Assembly: GCF_021458635.1 (NCBI RefSeq) | Contig: NZ_JAIRDQ010000006.1 | Coordinates: forward strand, 249,105-313,104 | Length of the DNA: 64,000 bases | Direction of reading: 5' to 3' | Source of the DNA: Bradyrhizobium monzae | GTDB taxonomy: Bacteria > Pseudomonadota > Alphaproteobacteria > Rhizobiales > Xanthobacteraceae | Shown here: positions 44,818 through 53,806 of the stretch, piece by piece | Numbering within the stretch: position 1 is the stretch's first letter | Layout of the letters: each line of letters starts with the position of its first letter | Notes under the pieces: generated by a model | What the model saw: the letters and a program-made list of their open reading frames with translations, nothing else | What the model was told of the DNA's origin: nothing | The model's database searches: none | Position numbers and translations under genes: made by a program

Positions 44818-45303
44818 ATGGCGATCCAGACTGGCGACAAGCTGCCCGAGGCGAAATTCCGCGTGATGACGGCGGAAGGCCCGCAGGTGAAGACCACCGA
44901 CGATATCTTCAAGGGCAAGAAGGTGGCGCTGTTCGCGGTGCCCGGCGCCTACACCGGCACCTGCCACAAGATGCATCTGCCGAGCATCTTCCTCAACGCC
45001 TATGCGATGAAGGACAAGGGTATCGACACCATCGCGATCGTCTCGGTCAACGACGCCTTCGTCATGAACGCCTGGAAGCGCGACACCGACCAGCGCGACG
45101 AGGCGATCTTCCTCGCCGACGGCAATGCCGACTTCGCCAAGGCGATCGGCATGGAGCTCGATGCCTCCGGCAACGGCCTCGGCATCCGCTCCAAGCGCTA
45201 TTCGATGCTGGTCGAGGACGGCGTGGTCAAGAAGCTGAACCTCGAAGCGATGCCCGGCAAGGTCGAGGTGTCCGGCGGCGATACGCTGCTGGGGCAGCTG
45301 TAA
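44818..45303 (+). CDS. peroxiredoxin (Prx5/AhpE-like, glutaredoxin-dependent type)
   Basis: The 161-residue protein starts at ATG 44818 after GGGAGACTGACG. The peroxidatic cysteine is in the motif PGAYTGTCHKMHLPSIF; SVNDAFVMNAWKRD and LGIRSKRYSMLVEDGVV follow. These match the Prx5 subfamily (PxxxTxxC, SVND). It reduces hydrogen peroxide and organic peroxides in the cytoplasm. No AhpF gene is nearby, so thioredoxin or glutaredoxin is the likely reductant. The next element downstream is a palindromic repeat. Confidence 0.93.
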   Translation: MAIQTGDKLPEAKFRVMTAEGPQVKTTDDIFKGKKVALFAVPGAYTGTCHKMHLPSIFLNAYAMKDKGIDTIAIVSVNDAFVMNAWKRDTDQRDEAIFLADGNADFAKAIGMELDASGNGLGIRSKRYSMLVEDGVVKKLNLEAMPGKVEVSGGDTLLGQL

Positions 45304-45310
45304 TACTCTC

Positions 45311-45411
45311 GTCATTCCGGGGCGTGCGCAGCGCGAGCCCGGAATCCATCTCGCGTTAGAACGCGTAGAGGAATGGATTCCGGGCTCGCCCTTCGGGCGC
45401 CCCGGAATGAC
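45311..45411. repeat. palindromic intergenic repeat, GTCATTCCGGGGCG family
   Basis: Outer arms GTCATTCCGGGGCG (from 45311) and GCCCCGGAATGAC (to 45411) pair, and inner arms GAGCCCGGAATCCAT and ATGGATTCCGGGCTC pair perfectly. It fills the space between two convergent genes and could end transcription of both. Confidence 0.85.
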
Positions 45412-45413
45412 AC

Positions 45414-45878
45414 CTACTCCGCCACCCGCTGCTGCGTCCGCGCCTTGACGATGCCGTCGCGCGCGAGTTGATCCGCCCGCTCGTTCTCCGGATGCCCGGC
45501 GTGGCCCTTCACCCAGTGCCAGCGCACGTCATGCGCCTTCAGCGCGGCGTCGAGGCGCTGCCATAGCTCGACGTTCTTGACCGGCTTCTTGTCGGCGGTG
45601 CGCCAGCCGTTGCGCTTCCAGCCGTGGATCCAGCCGGTGATGCCCTGCCGGACATATTGGCTGTCGGTGTAGAGATCGACGGTGCATGGCTTCTTCAGCG
45701 CTTCGAGCGCCGAGATCGCCGCCATCAATTCCATCTGGTTGTTGGTGGTGTGGCGCTCGCCGCCGTTCAGCTCTTTTTCCTTGTCGCCGAACTTCAGGAT
45801 CGCGCCCCAGCCGCCGGGCCCGGGATTTCCCGAGCAGGCGCCGTCGGTATAGATCGTGACATTGGGAAGCTCGCTCAC
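45414..45878 (-). CDS. rnhA: ribonuclease HI
   Basis: The start is GTG 45878 overlapping the thrB stop (GTGA), giving 154 residues; the longer frame upstream is a shadow of thrB. The four catalytic acidic residues are in IYTDGACSGNPGPGGWG (Asp), QMELMAAISALEAL (Glu), LYTDSQYV (Asp) and HPENERADQLAR (Asp), with WVKGHAGH as the substrate-handle histidine. It degrades the RNA of RNA-DNA hybrids. It is third in the conserved ispH-thrB-rnhA order of alphaproteobacteria. Confidence 0.96.
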   Translation of the reverse strand: MSELPNVTIYTDGACSGNPGPGGWGAILKFGDKEKELNGGERHTTNNQMELMAAISALEALKKPCTVDLYTDSQYVRQGITGWIHGWKRNGWRTADKKPVKNVELWQRLDAALKAHDVRWHWVKGHAGHPENERADQLARDGIVKARTQQRVAE

Positions 45879-46858
45879 GCGACCAGTCCTGACGGCATCA
45901 GCCCATAATCGCGCACGCTGGAGACGCTCTGGTGGAAGCGCAGCTTGCGGAAATATTCCAGCGGATCTTTCGGCTTGACCAGCGCGCCCGGCGGCACATT
46001 GAGCCAGTCGACCAGCCGCGTCAGCAGGAAGCGGATCGCGGCGCCGCGCGCCAGCAGCGGCAGCGCAGCCTCCTCCGCCTCGGAGAGCTTCCGCACCCGC
46101 CCATAGGCGTTGAGGAAGGCGCGCGCCTTGGTGACGTTGAAGGAATGATCCGGCTCGAAACACCAGGCGTTGAGGCAGATCGCGACGTCGTAGGCCAGCA
46201 TGTCGTTGCAGGCAAAGGTGAAGTCGATGATGCCCGAGAGCTTGTCGCCGAGGAAGAAGACATTGTCATTGAAGAGGTCGGCGTGGATCACGCCTTCCGG
46301 CAGATTGGTCGGCCAGACGCCACCGGAGAGATAGTCGAGCTCGGCGGCGAGAAACGCGCGCAGGCCCGGCTGCACCTCGTCGGCGCGGTTCGCCGCGGCA
46401 TCGAACAGCGGCCGCCAGCCAGCGACCGACAGCGCGTTGGCACGCTTGATCGCAAAGTTCTCGCCGGCCAGATGCATCCGGGCGAGGCCCTCACCGACGC
46501 CGGCGCAATGCGTCGCGTTCGGCTTGCGCGGCCAGATGCCTTCGAGAAAAGTGATGATCGCGGCGGGCCGTCCCTGTAGCTCGTGCAGCGCCTCGCCGTC
46601 TTTCGCCTTCACCGGCAGCGGACAGCTGAGGCCGTGCTCGGCGAGATGCGTCATCAGCGCGAGGAAGAACGGCAGATCGTTCTTCGCCACGCGCTTCTCA
46701 TAGAGCGTGAGGATGAACGAGCCGCTGGTGGTGTGCAGCAGGAAATTGGTGTTCTCGACGCCCTCGGCGATGCCCTTGTAGGAGAGCAACTCGCCGAGAT
46801 CGTATTGCCTCAGGAAATCCGCAAGCTCGTCGGCGGCAACGTCGGTGTAGACCGCCAT
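45875..46858 (-). CDS. thrB: homoserine kinase (ThrB, APH-fold type)
   Basis: The 327-residue protein starts at ATG 46858, 6 nt after the ispH stop. It is the aminoglycoside-phosphotransferase-like homoserine kinase of alphaproteobacteria, not the GHMP type. Motifs: DLGELLSYKGIAEGVENTNFLL at the N-terminus, PAAIITFLEGIWPRKPN, and the catalytic and metal segment GVIHADLFNDNVFFLGDKLSGIIDFTFAC. It phosphorylates homoserine for threonine synthesis. Translationally coupled to rnhA. Confidence 0.95.
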   Translation of the reverse strand: MAVYTDVAADELADFLRQYDLGELLSYKGIAEGVENTNFLLHTTSGSFILTLYEKRVAKNDLPFFLALMTHLAEHGLSCPLPVKAKDGEALHELQGRPAAIITFLEGIWPRKPNATHCAGVGEGLARMHLAGENFAIKRANALSVAGWRPLFDAAANRADEVQPGLRAFLAAELDYLSGGVWPTNLPEGVIHADLFNDNVFFLGDKLSGIIDFTFACNDMLAYDVAICLNAWCFEPDHSFNVTKARAFLNAYGRVRKLSEAEEAALPLLARGAAIRFLLTRLVDWLNVPPGALVKPKDPLEYFRKLRFHQSVSSVRDYGLMPSGLVA

Positions 46859-46864
46859 AAAAGT

Positions 46865-47833
46865 CTACTCGGCGGCGGCTTCGGGGCGCACCTGGCGCGG
46901 CAGCGGGAAGAACTCGTTCTCTTCCGCGGCAGAGACCGTCTCCACATGCAGCGTGTAGCGCTCGGCGAACGCGTCCATGATCTCCTCGACGATCACCTCC
47001 GGCGCCGACGCGCCCGCGGTGATGCCGAGGCTGGTGATGTTTTCGAACCGCGTCCAGTCGAGGTCGGCGGCGCGCTGCGCCAGCACCGCAACCTTGCAGC
47101 CTTCGCGCTCGGCAACCTCGCGCAGGCGCTGCGAGTTTGACGAATTGGGGGCACCGACAACAATGAGCGCGTCGACCACCGGCGCAACCTTCTTCACCGC
47201 GAGCTGGCGGTTGGTGGTGGCGTAGCAGATGTCTTCCTTGTGCGGCCCGTTGATGTTCGGGAAGCGCTCCTTGAGCAGCGCCACGATCTCGGCGGTGTCG
47301 TCGATCGACAGCGTGGTCTGGGTCACGAAGGCCAGATTGTTCGGGTCCTTCGGAGCGATGGTCTTGGCGTCCTCGGCGGTCTCGATCAGGGTGACGGCGC
47401 CGACCGGCAGCTGGCCGAGCGTGCCGACCACTTCGGGATGATGCGAGTGGCCGATCAGGAAGATCTCGCGGCCGCGCTTGAAGTGGATCGCGGCCTCGCG
47501 GTGCACCTTGGTCACCAGCGGACAGGTCGCATCGAGCGAGAACAAATTGCGGGACGTGGCGTCGGCCGGAACCGACTTCGGCACGCCATGGGCCGAGAAC
47601 ACGACCGGGGCTGTGGTGTTCTCCGGGATTTCGGCCAGCTCCTCGACGAAGATGGCGCCCTTCTTCTTCAACCCGTCGACGACATATTTGTTGTGCACAA
47701 TCTCATGGCGAACGTAGACGGGGGCACCGTATTTATCGAGCGCCCGTTCCACGGTGTCGATCGCCCGGACCACGCCGGCGCAGAAGCCGCGGGGAGAACA
47801 AAGCACTAACTTGAGGTCTGGTTTGGCTGACAT
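46865..47833 (-). CDS. ispH: 4-hydroxy-3-methylbut-2-enyl diphosphate reductase (IspH/LytB)
   Basis: From ATG 47833 (MSAKPDLKLVLCSPRGFCAGV), with AGGATCAC upstream, the protein has 322 residues. The three cluster cysteines lie in SPRGFCAGVVRAI, LDATCPLVTKVH and VGAPNSSNSQRL-adjacent regions with EDICYATTNRQ, and the active-site TTLSIDDT and GITAGASAPE words are conserved. It is the last enzyme of the MEP isoprenoid pathway, with a [4Fe-4S] cofactor. It begins the ispH-thrB-rnhA operon, divergent from trcR across 266 bp. Confidence 0.96.
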   Translation of the reverse strand: MSAKPDLKLVLCSPRGFCAGVVRAIDTVERALDKYGAPVYVRHEIVHNKYVVDGLKKKGAIFVEELAEIPENTTAPVVFSAHGVPKSVPADATSRNLFSLDATCPLVTKVHREAAIHFKRGREIFLIGHSHHPEVVGTLGQLPVGAVTLIETAEDAKTIAPKDPNNLAFVTQTTLSIDDTAEIVALLKERFPNINGPHKEDICYATTNRQLAVKKVAPVVDALIVVGAPNSSNSQRLREVAEREGCKVAVLAQRAADLDWTRFENITSLGITAGASAPEVIVEEIMDAFAERYTLHVETVSAAEENEFFPLPRQVRPEAAAE

Positions 47834-48099
47834 TGAGTGATCCTGGGACCGAATCACCCATTCGCCTTCTGGCGGGGGACGGTCGATGGATGGAAAAGGG
47901 CCTAAAACGGTCGGCTTGGACTTTATAGCGACTTGAGAGGGAATTGGCCCCCCTTTCGGGCGCTGTCAAGGCACTATCTATAGCAGAACCATTGCGTGGC
48001 TACCCCCTCCGGGCTTATATAGCGCGAATTCCCTGTCATCGCTGATGACCACCGGTTTCGCCTCCAAAAGGGGTGGGCGAAGCACAAAGGAGATTTGCC

Positions 48100-48795
48100 A
48101 TGAGCAACGCACCTCTGATGCCCAAGGCGACCGCCGTCTGGCTGCTCGACAACACCGCGCTGACCTTCGACCAGGTCGCCGATTTCACCAAGATGCACCC
48201 CCTCGAGGTGCGCGCGATCGCCGACGGTGACGCCGCGCAGGGCATCAAGGGCATGGACCCGATTTCCAACGGCCAGTTGACCCGCGAGGAGATCGAGCGG
48301 GGCGAGAACAACCCGGACTTCCGGCTCCGCCTCCAGGAGAGCAAGGTCGTGCTGCCGCCCCAGCCCAAGCGCAAGGGCCCGCGCTATACCCCGGTGTCGC
48401 GCCGCCACGAGCGCCCCAGCGCCATCCTCTGGCTGCTGCGCAGCCATCCGGAGCTCAAGGACGCCCAGGTCATGCGCCTGGTCGGCACCACCAAGAGCAC
48501 GATCGCCAGCGTCCGCGACCGCACCCACTGGAACACCTCCCAGCTGACCCCGATCGACCCGGTCACCCTCGGCCTCTGCTCGCAGATCGAGCTCGATTTC
48601 GAAGTGGCGCGCGCGGCCAAGGAAAAGCCGATCGACGCAGCCTATGGCGGCGCCACCCTGCTGCCGGCCTCCGAGACCACCAAGAAGGACGAGTACGAGA
48701 CGTCGGAGAAGTCGAGCGACGACCTCAACGTCGACGCCGTGTTCGCCAAGCTCAAGACGCTGGGCGGCAAGAAGCACGAGGAAGAGGAGGAGTAG
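48100..48795 (+). CDS. trcR: cell cycle transcriptional regulator TrcR (DUF1013)
   Basis: ATG 48100 follows AAAGGAGATTTGCC and gives 231 residues. The sequence MSNAPLMPKATAVWLLDNTALTFDQVADFTKMHPLEVRAIADGD, then PISNGQLTREEIERGE, RYTPVSRRHERPSAILWLLRSHPELKDAQVMRLVGTTKSTI and RDRTHWNTSQLTPIDPVTLGLCSQIELDFEVARA is nearly invariant in alphaproteobacteria. It holds two helix-turn-helix-like units. The C-terminus ends in an acidic EEEEE run. It is monocistronic and closed by a strong terminator. Confidence 0.93.
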   Translation: MSNAPLMPKATAVWLLDNTALTFDQVADFTKMHPLEVRAIADGDAAQGIKGMDPISNGQLTREEIERGENNPDFRLRLQESKVVLPPQPKRKGPRYTPVSRRHERPSAILWLLRSHPELKDAQVMRLVGTTKSTIASVRDRTHWNTSQLTPIDPVTLGLCSQIELDFEVARAAKEKPIDAAYGGATLLPASETTKKDEYETSEKSSDDLNVDAVFAKLKTLGGKKHEEEEE

Positions 48796-48822
48796 TCCTC
48801 GCTTTCATTCATCATCTCATGC

Positions 48823-48858
48823 AAACGCGGCGGGAAAACCCGCCGCGTTTTTGTTTTT
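48823..48858 (+). terminator. strong intrinsic terminator of trcR
   Basis: AAACGCGGCGGG-AAAA-CCCGCCGCGTTT (48823-48850) forms a 12-bp stem with a tetraloop, followed by TTGTTTTT. It starts 27 nt after the trcR stop. Confidence 0.9.
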
Positions 48859-48895
48859 GGGAGCTCTATCTCGGCAATGGCGAAAGAAGCCTCGC

Positions 48896-49156
48896 CTACG
48901 GCCGGTCGGGATGGTTCAGCATGTATTCGCCGAGATCGCGCTGGCGACGATCGGCGCGTGAGGTGGCAGCGCTGCGCTGGACGTCGCGATCCTTGCGGCA
49001 GGCCACATATTCCGGCGAACCGACCGCGAGGCCGCGGCTCTGGCACACCGCATCGTCGTCGTCACCGCCCATCGACGTCGGCGTCTGGTAACGCGCCGAG
49101 CAGGCGGAGAGAGCGAGGCCCGCAAACACAATCGCAAGGAACGACTTCGACTTCAT
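48896..49156 (-). CDS. small lipoprotein, 86 aa
   Basis: From ATG 49156 (MKSKSFLAIVFAGLALSACSARY) the signal peptide ends in a lipobox, LSAC, so the cysteine would be lipidated. The mature part has DDDDAVCQSRGLAVGSPEYVACRKDRDVQRS and ends DLGEYMLNHPDRP. The C-x(16)-C pattern with GSxEYxxCRxxR resembles a family of short Rhizobiales lipoproteins. It is convergent with trcR beyond the terminator. Function unknown. Confidence 0.8.
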   Translation of the reverse strand: MKSKSFLAIVFAGLALSACSARYQTPTSMGGDDDDAVCQSRGLAVGSPEYVACRKDRDVQRSAATSRADRRQRDLGEYMLNHPDRP

Positions 49157-49252
49157 AGCGGGGCCTTTCATCCTTCGAGACGCGCGCCGGGCGCGCTTCT
49201 CCGGACGAGGGTTGAGCGGAAAAATGCGGCCACTTCAAGCCTCATCTGCCCC

Positions 49253-51163
49253 TCACACCCGCCCCTTCAGCGCCTCCCCGATCTCGTCGAGCACCTTGGG
49301 GTCCTCGATCGTCGCAGGCATGGTCCAGGCCTCGCCGTCGGCGATCTTCTTGATGGTGCCGCGCAGGATCTTTCCCGAGCGTGTCTTGGGCAGGCGGCCG
49401 ACGGTGATGGCGAGCTTGAAGGCGGCGACGGGGCCGAGACGGTCGCGCACAAGTGCGACGATCTCCTTCTCGATTTCGCTGGGCTGCCGCTTCACGCCGG
49501 CTTTCAGCACCAGGAAGCCGCAGGGCACCTCGCCCTTGATCGCGTCCTTGACGCCGAGCACGGCGCATTCGGCGACGTCGGGATGCGAAGCCAGAATCTC
49601 CTCCATGCCGCCGGTGGAAAGCCTGTGGCCGGCGACATTGATGATGTCGTCGGTGCGGCCCATGACGAAGACATAGCCGTCCTCGTCCTTGTAGCCGGCA
49701 TCCGAGGTCTTGTAGTAGCCGGGGAATTCGGTGAGGTAAGCTTCCTTGAAGCGCTCGTCCTGATTCCACAGCGTCGGCAGGCAGCCCGGCGGCATCGGCA
49801 GCTTGATGACGATCGAGCCCATGGTGTTGGGAGCGACGGGCTTTGCCGCTTCGTCGACCACATCGACCTGATAGCCCGGCATCGGCACCGTCGGCGAGCC
49901 ATGCTTCACCGGCAGCTGGCCCAGGCCCACCGGATTGCCGGCGATGCACCAGCCGGTCTCGGTCTGCCACCAATGATCGATCACAGGCACCTTCAGCTGC
50001 TGCTCCGCCCATTCCACCGTCGGCGGATCGGCGCGCTCGCCCGCGAGGAACAGCGTGCGGAACTTCGACAGATCGTACTGCCGGATGAACTTGCCTTCCG
50101 GATCCTCTTTCCTGATGGCGCGGAACGCGGTCGGCGCGGTGAAGAAGGCGACCGCCTTGTGCTGGCTGATCACGCGCCAGAATGCGCCGGCATCGGGCGT
50201 GCCGACCGGCTTGCCCTCATACATGATCGAGGTCGCGCCGTGCAGCAGCGGGCCGTAGATGATGTAGCTGTGGCCGACCACCCAGCCGATGTCGGAGCCG
50301 CACCACCAGACCTCGCCCGGCTTGACGCCATAGAGATTGAACATCGACCATTTCACCGCGACCAGATGCCCGCCATTGTCGCGCACGACGCCCTTGGGAA
50401 CACCGGTCGTGCCTGACGTGTAGAGAATGTAGAGCGGATCGGTCGCGGCAACGGGCACGCAAGGTGCTTTCTTGCCGTCGTTCATCGCCTTGCGGCGGAG
50501 GCTCGCCCAGTCATAGTCGCGCTTTGGCGTGAGGTCGCAGACGAGCTGCGGACGCTGCAGCACGATGCAGGCCTTCGGCTTGGCGGATGCGAGCTTGATC
50601 GCCTCGTCGAGCAGCGGCTTGTACTGCACGATGCGGCCGGGCTCGATGCCGCAGCTTGCGGACAGAATGAGTTTTGGCTGCGCATCGTCGATGCGGGTCG
50701 CAAGCTCTTTTGCGGCAAAGCCGCCGAACACCACCGAATGCACCGCACCGATGCGCGCGCAGGCGAGCATCGCAACCACGGCCTCCGGCACCATCGGCAT
50801 ATAGAGGATGACGCGGTCACCCTTGGCGACGCCAAAATCCTGCATGATGGCAGCGAGCGCCTGCACCTCGGCCAGCAGCTCGGCATAAGTGAATTTGGTC
50901 ACCGAATTGGTCAGCGGCGAATCATGGATCAGCGCGACCTGGTCGGCGCGGCCGCGTTCGACGTGGCGGTCGAGCGCGTTGTAGCAGGTGTTGACGATGC
51001 CGCCCGTAAACCAGCGGCCGTAAACGCCTTGCGTGGCATCGAAGATTGTCTTCGGCGGCTCGATCCAGTCGATCTCCTTCGCCGTCTCGGCCCAAAAGCC
51101 CGCAGGGTCGGTCAGCGAGCGCGCATGGACCTCGTGATAGAGACTCTTCCCTTGGACGTTCAT
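49253..51163 (-). CDS. prpE: propionate-CoA ligase (PrpE-like acyl-CoA synthetase)
   Basis: ATG 51163 (MNVQGKSLYHEVHARSL) is preceded by GGGAGCGCGGGA and gives 636 residues; upstream in-frame codons to 51289 look untranslated. Motifs: YILYTSGTTGVPKGVVRDNGG (P-loop with the PrpE-type VVRDNGG ending), WWQTETGW, YVFVMGRTDDIINVAGHRLSTGGMEE and SGKILRGTIKKIADG with the acetylatable lysine. PrpE prefers propionate over acetate. It may feed propionyl-CoA to the methylcitrate or methylmalonyl route. No other prp gene is adjacent. Confidence 0.9.
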   Translation of the reverse strand: MNVQGKSLYHEVHARSLTDPAGFWAETAKEIDWIEPPKTIFDATQGVYGRWFTGGIVNTCYNALDRHVERGRADQVALIHDSPLTNSVTKFTYAELLAEVQALAAIMQDFGVAKGDRVILYMPMVPEAVVAMLACARIGAVHSVVFGGFAAKELATRIDDAQPKLILSASCGIEPGRIVQYKPLLDEAIKLASAKPKACIVLQRPQLVCDLTPKRDYDWASLRRKAMNDGKKAPCVPVAATDPLYILYTSGTTGVPKGVVRDNGGHLVAVKWSMFNLYGVKPGEVWWCGSDIGWVVGHSYIIYGPLLHGATSIMYEGKPVGTPDAGAFWRVISQHKAVAFFTAPTAFRAIRKEDPEGKFIRQYDLSKFRTLFLAGERADPPTVEWAEQQLKVPVIDHWWQTETGWCIAGNPVGLGQLPVKHGSPTVPMPGYQVDVVDEAAKPVAPNTMGSIVIKLPMPPGCLPTLWNQDERFKEAYLTEFPGYYKTSDAGYKDEDGYVFVMGRTDDIINVAGHRLSTGGMEEILASHPDVAECAVLGVKDAIKGEVPCGFLVLKAGVKRQPSEIEKEIVALVRDRLGPVAAFKLAITVGRLPKTRSGKILRGTIKKIADGEAWTMPATIEDPKVLDEIGEALKGRV

Positions 51164-51295
51164 TCCCGCGCTCCCGTTCCCTTTATCGGCCGGCGACGTC
51201 AGCCCCGTCATGACAGGGATCAAGTGCCGGCCTTGTTTGGAGGCTATTCTCCCGGGAACGGGCCGCGGTTCAAGCTGAAAAGAACGCATCGTCTC

Positions 51296-51321
51296 CCTCT
51301 CCCCGTTCTTACGGGGAGAGG
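51296..51321. repeat. palindromic CCTCTCCCCG element, second copy
   Basis: Arms CCTCTCCCCG (51296-51305) and CGGGGAGAGG (51312-51321) enclose a TTCTTA loop, between the TPR gene and prpE. The arms equal those at 22922-22956. Confidence 0.75.
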
Positions 51322-51334
51322 CGAAGAACCCCGC

Positions 51335-52717
51335 CTAGCCCTCCATCGCATTCAGCCGCTGCAAGCGGTCCTGCATGACCTTCTTCAGATCGTAGCCGGG
51401 GCGGCGGAAGCTGGCGTCGCGGGTGGCGAGGAAATCGTGCTGGGATTTGCGCAGATCGGCGGCCGAGCGCCGGCTGATCGATTTCAGCGCCCGGTCGTAA
51501 GCCTCGGCGAGCTGGCGGTCGAGCATGCCAAGCTGCGGATCGGCGCAGATCACCTTCTCCACCTCGCGCTTGGCGGAGGCGCAATCGAATGACGGGCCGT
51601 TGCCGGAATTCGCCGCCAACGGCTGCGCGGGCTCGGCGCCGAACTTCGCGATCTCCGCCATCATGGTACGGCGGCCGTCCGCGGCGTTGATGTTGCCGGG
51701 GTCGAGCCGCAGCGCCGTCTCGTAGTCGGCCAGCGCCTTCTTGCGGTCGCCCATTTTCGTGTAGAGCACGGCGCGGTTGTTGTAGGTCTTGGCGAAATTC
51801 GGATCGAGCTTCAGGGCGTCATTATAGTCGCTCAGCGCTGCGCCGAACTCGGCCTTGAACTGGTAGGAATCGCCGCGATTGGTGAAGAAGTTCGGTCGCG
51901 GCGCCAGCCGCAGCGCCTGGTCGTAATCGGCGATCGCCTTGTCGTAATCTTTCATCGCGGCATAGGAGAGCCCGCGATTGTCGTAAGATTCCGGAACTTT
52001 CGGATCGAGCCTGATCGCCTCGCTGTCGTCGGCAATCGACTTGTCGAGCAGGCCAAGCTTCTTGTAGGCCGCGCCGCGATTGGTGTAGCTGCGCGCCCGG
52101 TTCGGATCGAGCCGCAACGCCTCGCTGAGATCGCTCACCGCCTTGTCGTTGTCGCCGTTGAGATAATAGGTCGCGCCGCGGTCAGACCAGGCCTGCGCAT
52201 AATCCGGCTTCAGCTTGATCGCCTTGTCGTAATCGGCAAGCGCCCGGTCGAGCCGGCGCTGGTTGGTGTAGGCCACGCCGCGCAGCTCGTAGGCCTCCGC
52301 ATCCTGCGGATCGAGCTCGATCGCCTTGCTGAGATCGGACGTGGCGCGGTTGAGATCGCCGCCCGCCTCGCGCAACAAATCGCCGCGCAGGCGCCAGGCG
52401 CGCGCGTTCTTGCCATCGAGCGCGATGGCGCGGTCGATGTCCCGCAGCGCCTGCGTGAGACCGCCGGAGGTCCGTGCATTGGCATCGGCCCGAACCAGCA
52501 GCGCCGCGACGCGATCGGAACCTGGGTTCGAGGCCTGGTCGATGACGGCGCTGCACGCCGAGATGATTTCCGCCGGGGCCGCCTTGCTGCCCATCACGCA
52601 ATCAGCGGCGGATGCCGGGGCGGCGAGGACAAGGCCAACCGCCGCACCGAGAAGAAAGGTGCGAAGGGAGGTTTTTGCAAACGGGAACATTTGCGCGGAA
52701 GAACGCGTGCCGCACAT
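51335..52717 (-). CDS. TPR-repeat protein with C-terminal LprI-like domain (paralogue 1)
   Basis: The ATG at 52717 has GGAG eight nt before it and gives 460 residues; a shorter start at 52690 lacks such a site. A signal peptide (SLRTFLLGAAVGLVLAAPASA) leads to about eight tetratricopeptide units recognisable by A-x(3)-LDP and YxNRGxAY words, e.g. AIELDPQDAEAYELRGVAY, ALRLDPNRARSYTNRGAAY. The last 85 residues, SFDCASAKREVEKVICADPQLGMLDRQLAEAYDRAL, form an LprI/DUF1311-type Cys domain. It is probably periplasmic and protein binding. Same architecture as the next gene. Confidence 0.88.
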   Translation of the reverse strand: MCGTRSSAQMFPFAKTSLRTFLLGAAVGLVLAAPASAADCVMGSKAAPAEIISACSAVIDQASNPGSDRVAALLVRADANARTSGGLTQALRDIDRAIALDGKNARAWRLRGDLLREAGGDLNRATSDLSKAIELDPQDAEAYELRGVAYTNQRRLDRALADYDKAIKLKPDYAQAWSDRGATYYLNGDNDKAVSDLSEALRLDPNRARSYTNRGAAYKKLGLLDKSIADDSEAIRLDPKVPESYDNRGLSYAAMKDYDKAIADYDQALRLAPRPNFFTNRGDSYQFKAEFGAALSDYNDALKLDPNFAKTYNNRAVLYTKMGDRKKALADYETALRLDPGNINAADGRRTMMAEIAKFGAEPAQPLAANSGNGPSFDCASAKREVEKVICADPQLGMLDRQLAEAYDRALKSISRRSAADLRKSQHDFLATRDASFRRPGYDLKKVMQDRLQRLNAMEG

Positions 52718-52800
52718 GGGGAAGGCTCCGTGACATCGGGTTCTCACCGTTGTCGCGGCGGGCTGAAGTTCGGTTCAAGTCGGGCCACGGGCTCGGTTAA

Positions 52801-52918
52801 CCTCTCCCGCTCGCGGGGGAGGTCGGCGCGCAGCGCCGGGTGGGGGCTCTCTCCACTTGGAGAGTCTCACCGCGGAGGCAGCCCCACCCCAGCCCTCCCC
52901 GCAAGCAGGAGAGGGAGC
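52801..52918. repeat. composite palindromic repeat between the TPR paralogues
   Basis: CCTCTCCCGC...GGGGGAGG at the left and CCCTCCCCGC...GGAGAGGG at the right pair over a long loop containing GTGGGGGCT and AGCCCCACCC. It is a relative of the CCTCTCCCCG elements at 22922 and 51296. Confidence 0.7.
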
Positions 52919-52957
52919 GCACTTTCCGTGTGCGAACAGCTCAGGCTGATCTTGCGA

Positions 52958-53722
52958 TCAATACCCGTCCACCCCATTGAGCCGCTGCAAGCGCTCCTGC
53001 ATGGCCTTCTTCAAATCATATGCCGGCCGGCCGAACCCGGCATTGCGACGCGCAACATAATCATCCTGCTCGCGCTGCAGTTTCTTCGTCTCCCCATCGT
53101 TGCGCGCCTCGCGCAGCACGCGCGCATTGGCGGCATAAACCTCCCTATCGAGATCCGCGAGCTCGCGGTTTCCGCAGATCGCCTTCTCGACCGGGCGGCG
53201 CGCGCCCGCGCAATTGAAGCTGGGCTTGCCGGCGACCGCCATCTGCGCGCCGATCCGCTCGAGCTCGCGCGCGATCGCCTTGTGATTAGCCTTGGCTTTT
53301 TCGTGATTCGGATCGATCCGGAGCGCCGCGCCAAAATCCTGCACCGCCTTCGGCTTGTCGCCTTTCTTCAGCCAGAGCTCACCGCGCGCATTGAAGACGT
53401 CGGCAAGCGCCGGATCGAGCAACAACGCACGGCTGTCGTCGGCGATAGCCCGGTCGATCTGGTCATGCCGCGCCAGCAGCGCCCCGCGCGCGATCAGCGC
53501 CTTGATCAGATCAGGTTTTGCCGTCTTCTCGTTGTCGATGACGGCGGCACAGGCCGGGCCTGCCTTGTCCATGTCGTCGGCAGCCGTCGCGGCCAGACAG
53601 AATGCAACGTCGATCTGCGCGACGGCCGCCGGCTCGCCCCCGGTCGCGGCCCGAGCGGCACCGAGCGAGAGCGCTGAGAGCAACACGGCTCCGGACAGTT
53701 GAAGAAGTTTTTGAAAACGCAT
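52958..53722 (-). CDS. TPR-repeat protein with C-terminal LprI-like domain (paralogue 2)
   Basis: The 254-residue protein from ATG 53722 has a signal peptide (LLQLSGAVLLSALSLGAARA) and about three tetratricopeptide units (IDRAIADDSRALLLDPALADVFNARGELW, KAVQDFGAALRIDPNHEKA). Its C-terminal domain FNCAGARRPVEKAICGNRELADLDREVYAANARVL ends PAYDLKKAMQERLQRLNGVDG. That tail is nearly the same as in paralogue 1 (PGYDLKKVMQDRLQRLNAMEG), so the pair arose by duplication with loss or gain of TPR units. Periplasmic; role unknown. Confidence 0.86.
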   Translation of the reverse strand: MRFQKLLQLSGAVLLSALSLGAARAATGGEPAAVAQIDVAFCLAATAADDMDKAGPACAAVIDNEKTAKPDLIKALIARGALLARHDQIDRAIADDSRALLLDPALADVFNARGELWLKKGDKPKAVQDFGAALRIDPNHEKAKANHKAIARELERIGAQMAVAGKPSFNCAGARRPVEKAICGNRELADLDREVYAANARVLREARNDGETKKLQREQDDYVARRNAGFGRPAYDLKKAMQERLQRLNGVDGY

Positions 53723-53806
53723 GCTCGCTGCAGTCGGAAAGTCTTGTCTTCGGGGGCTTGCCTTGAGACCGTACTGTCCATCATACGGCCGGATTGGTGC
53801 TAGCTT

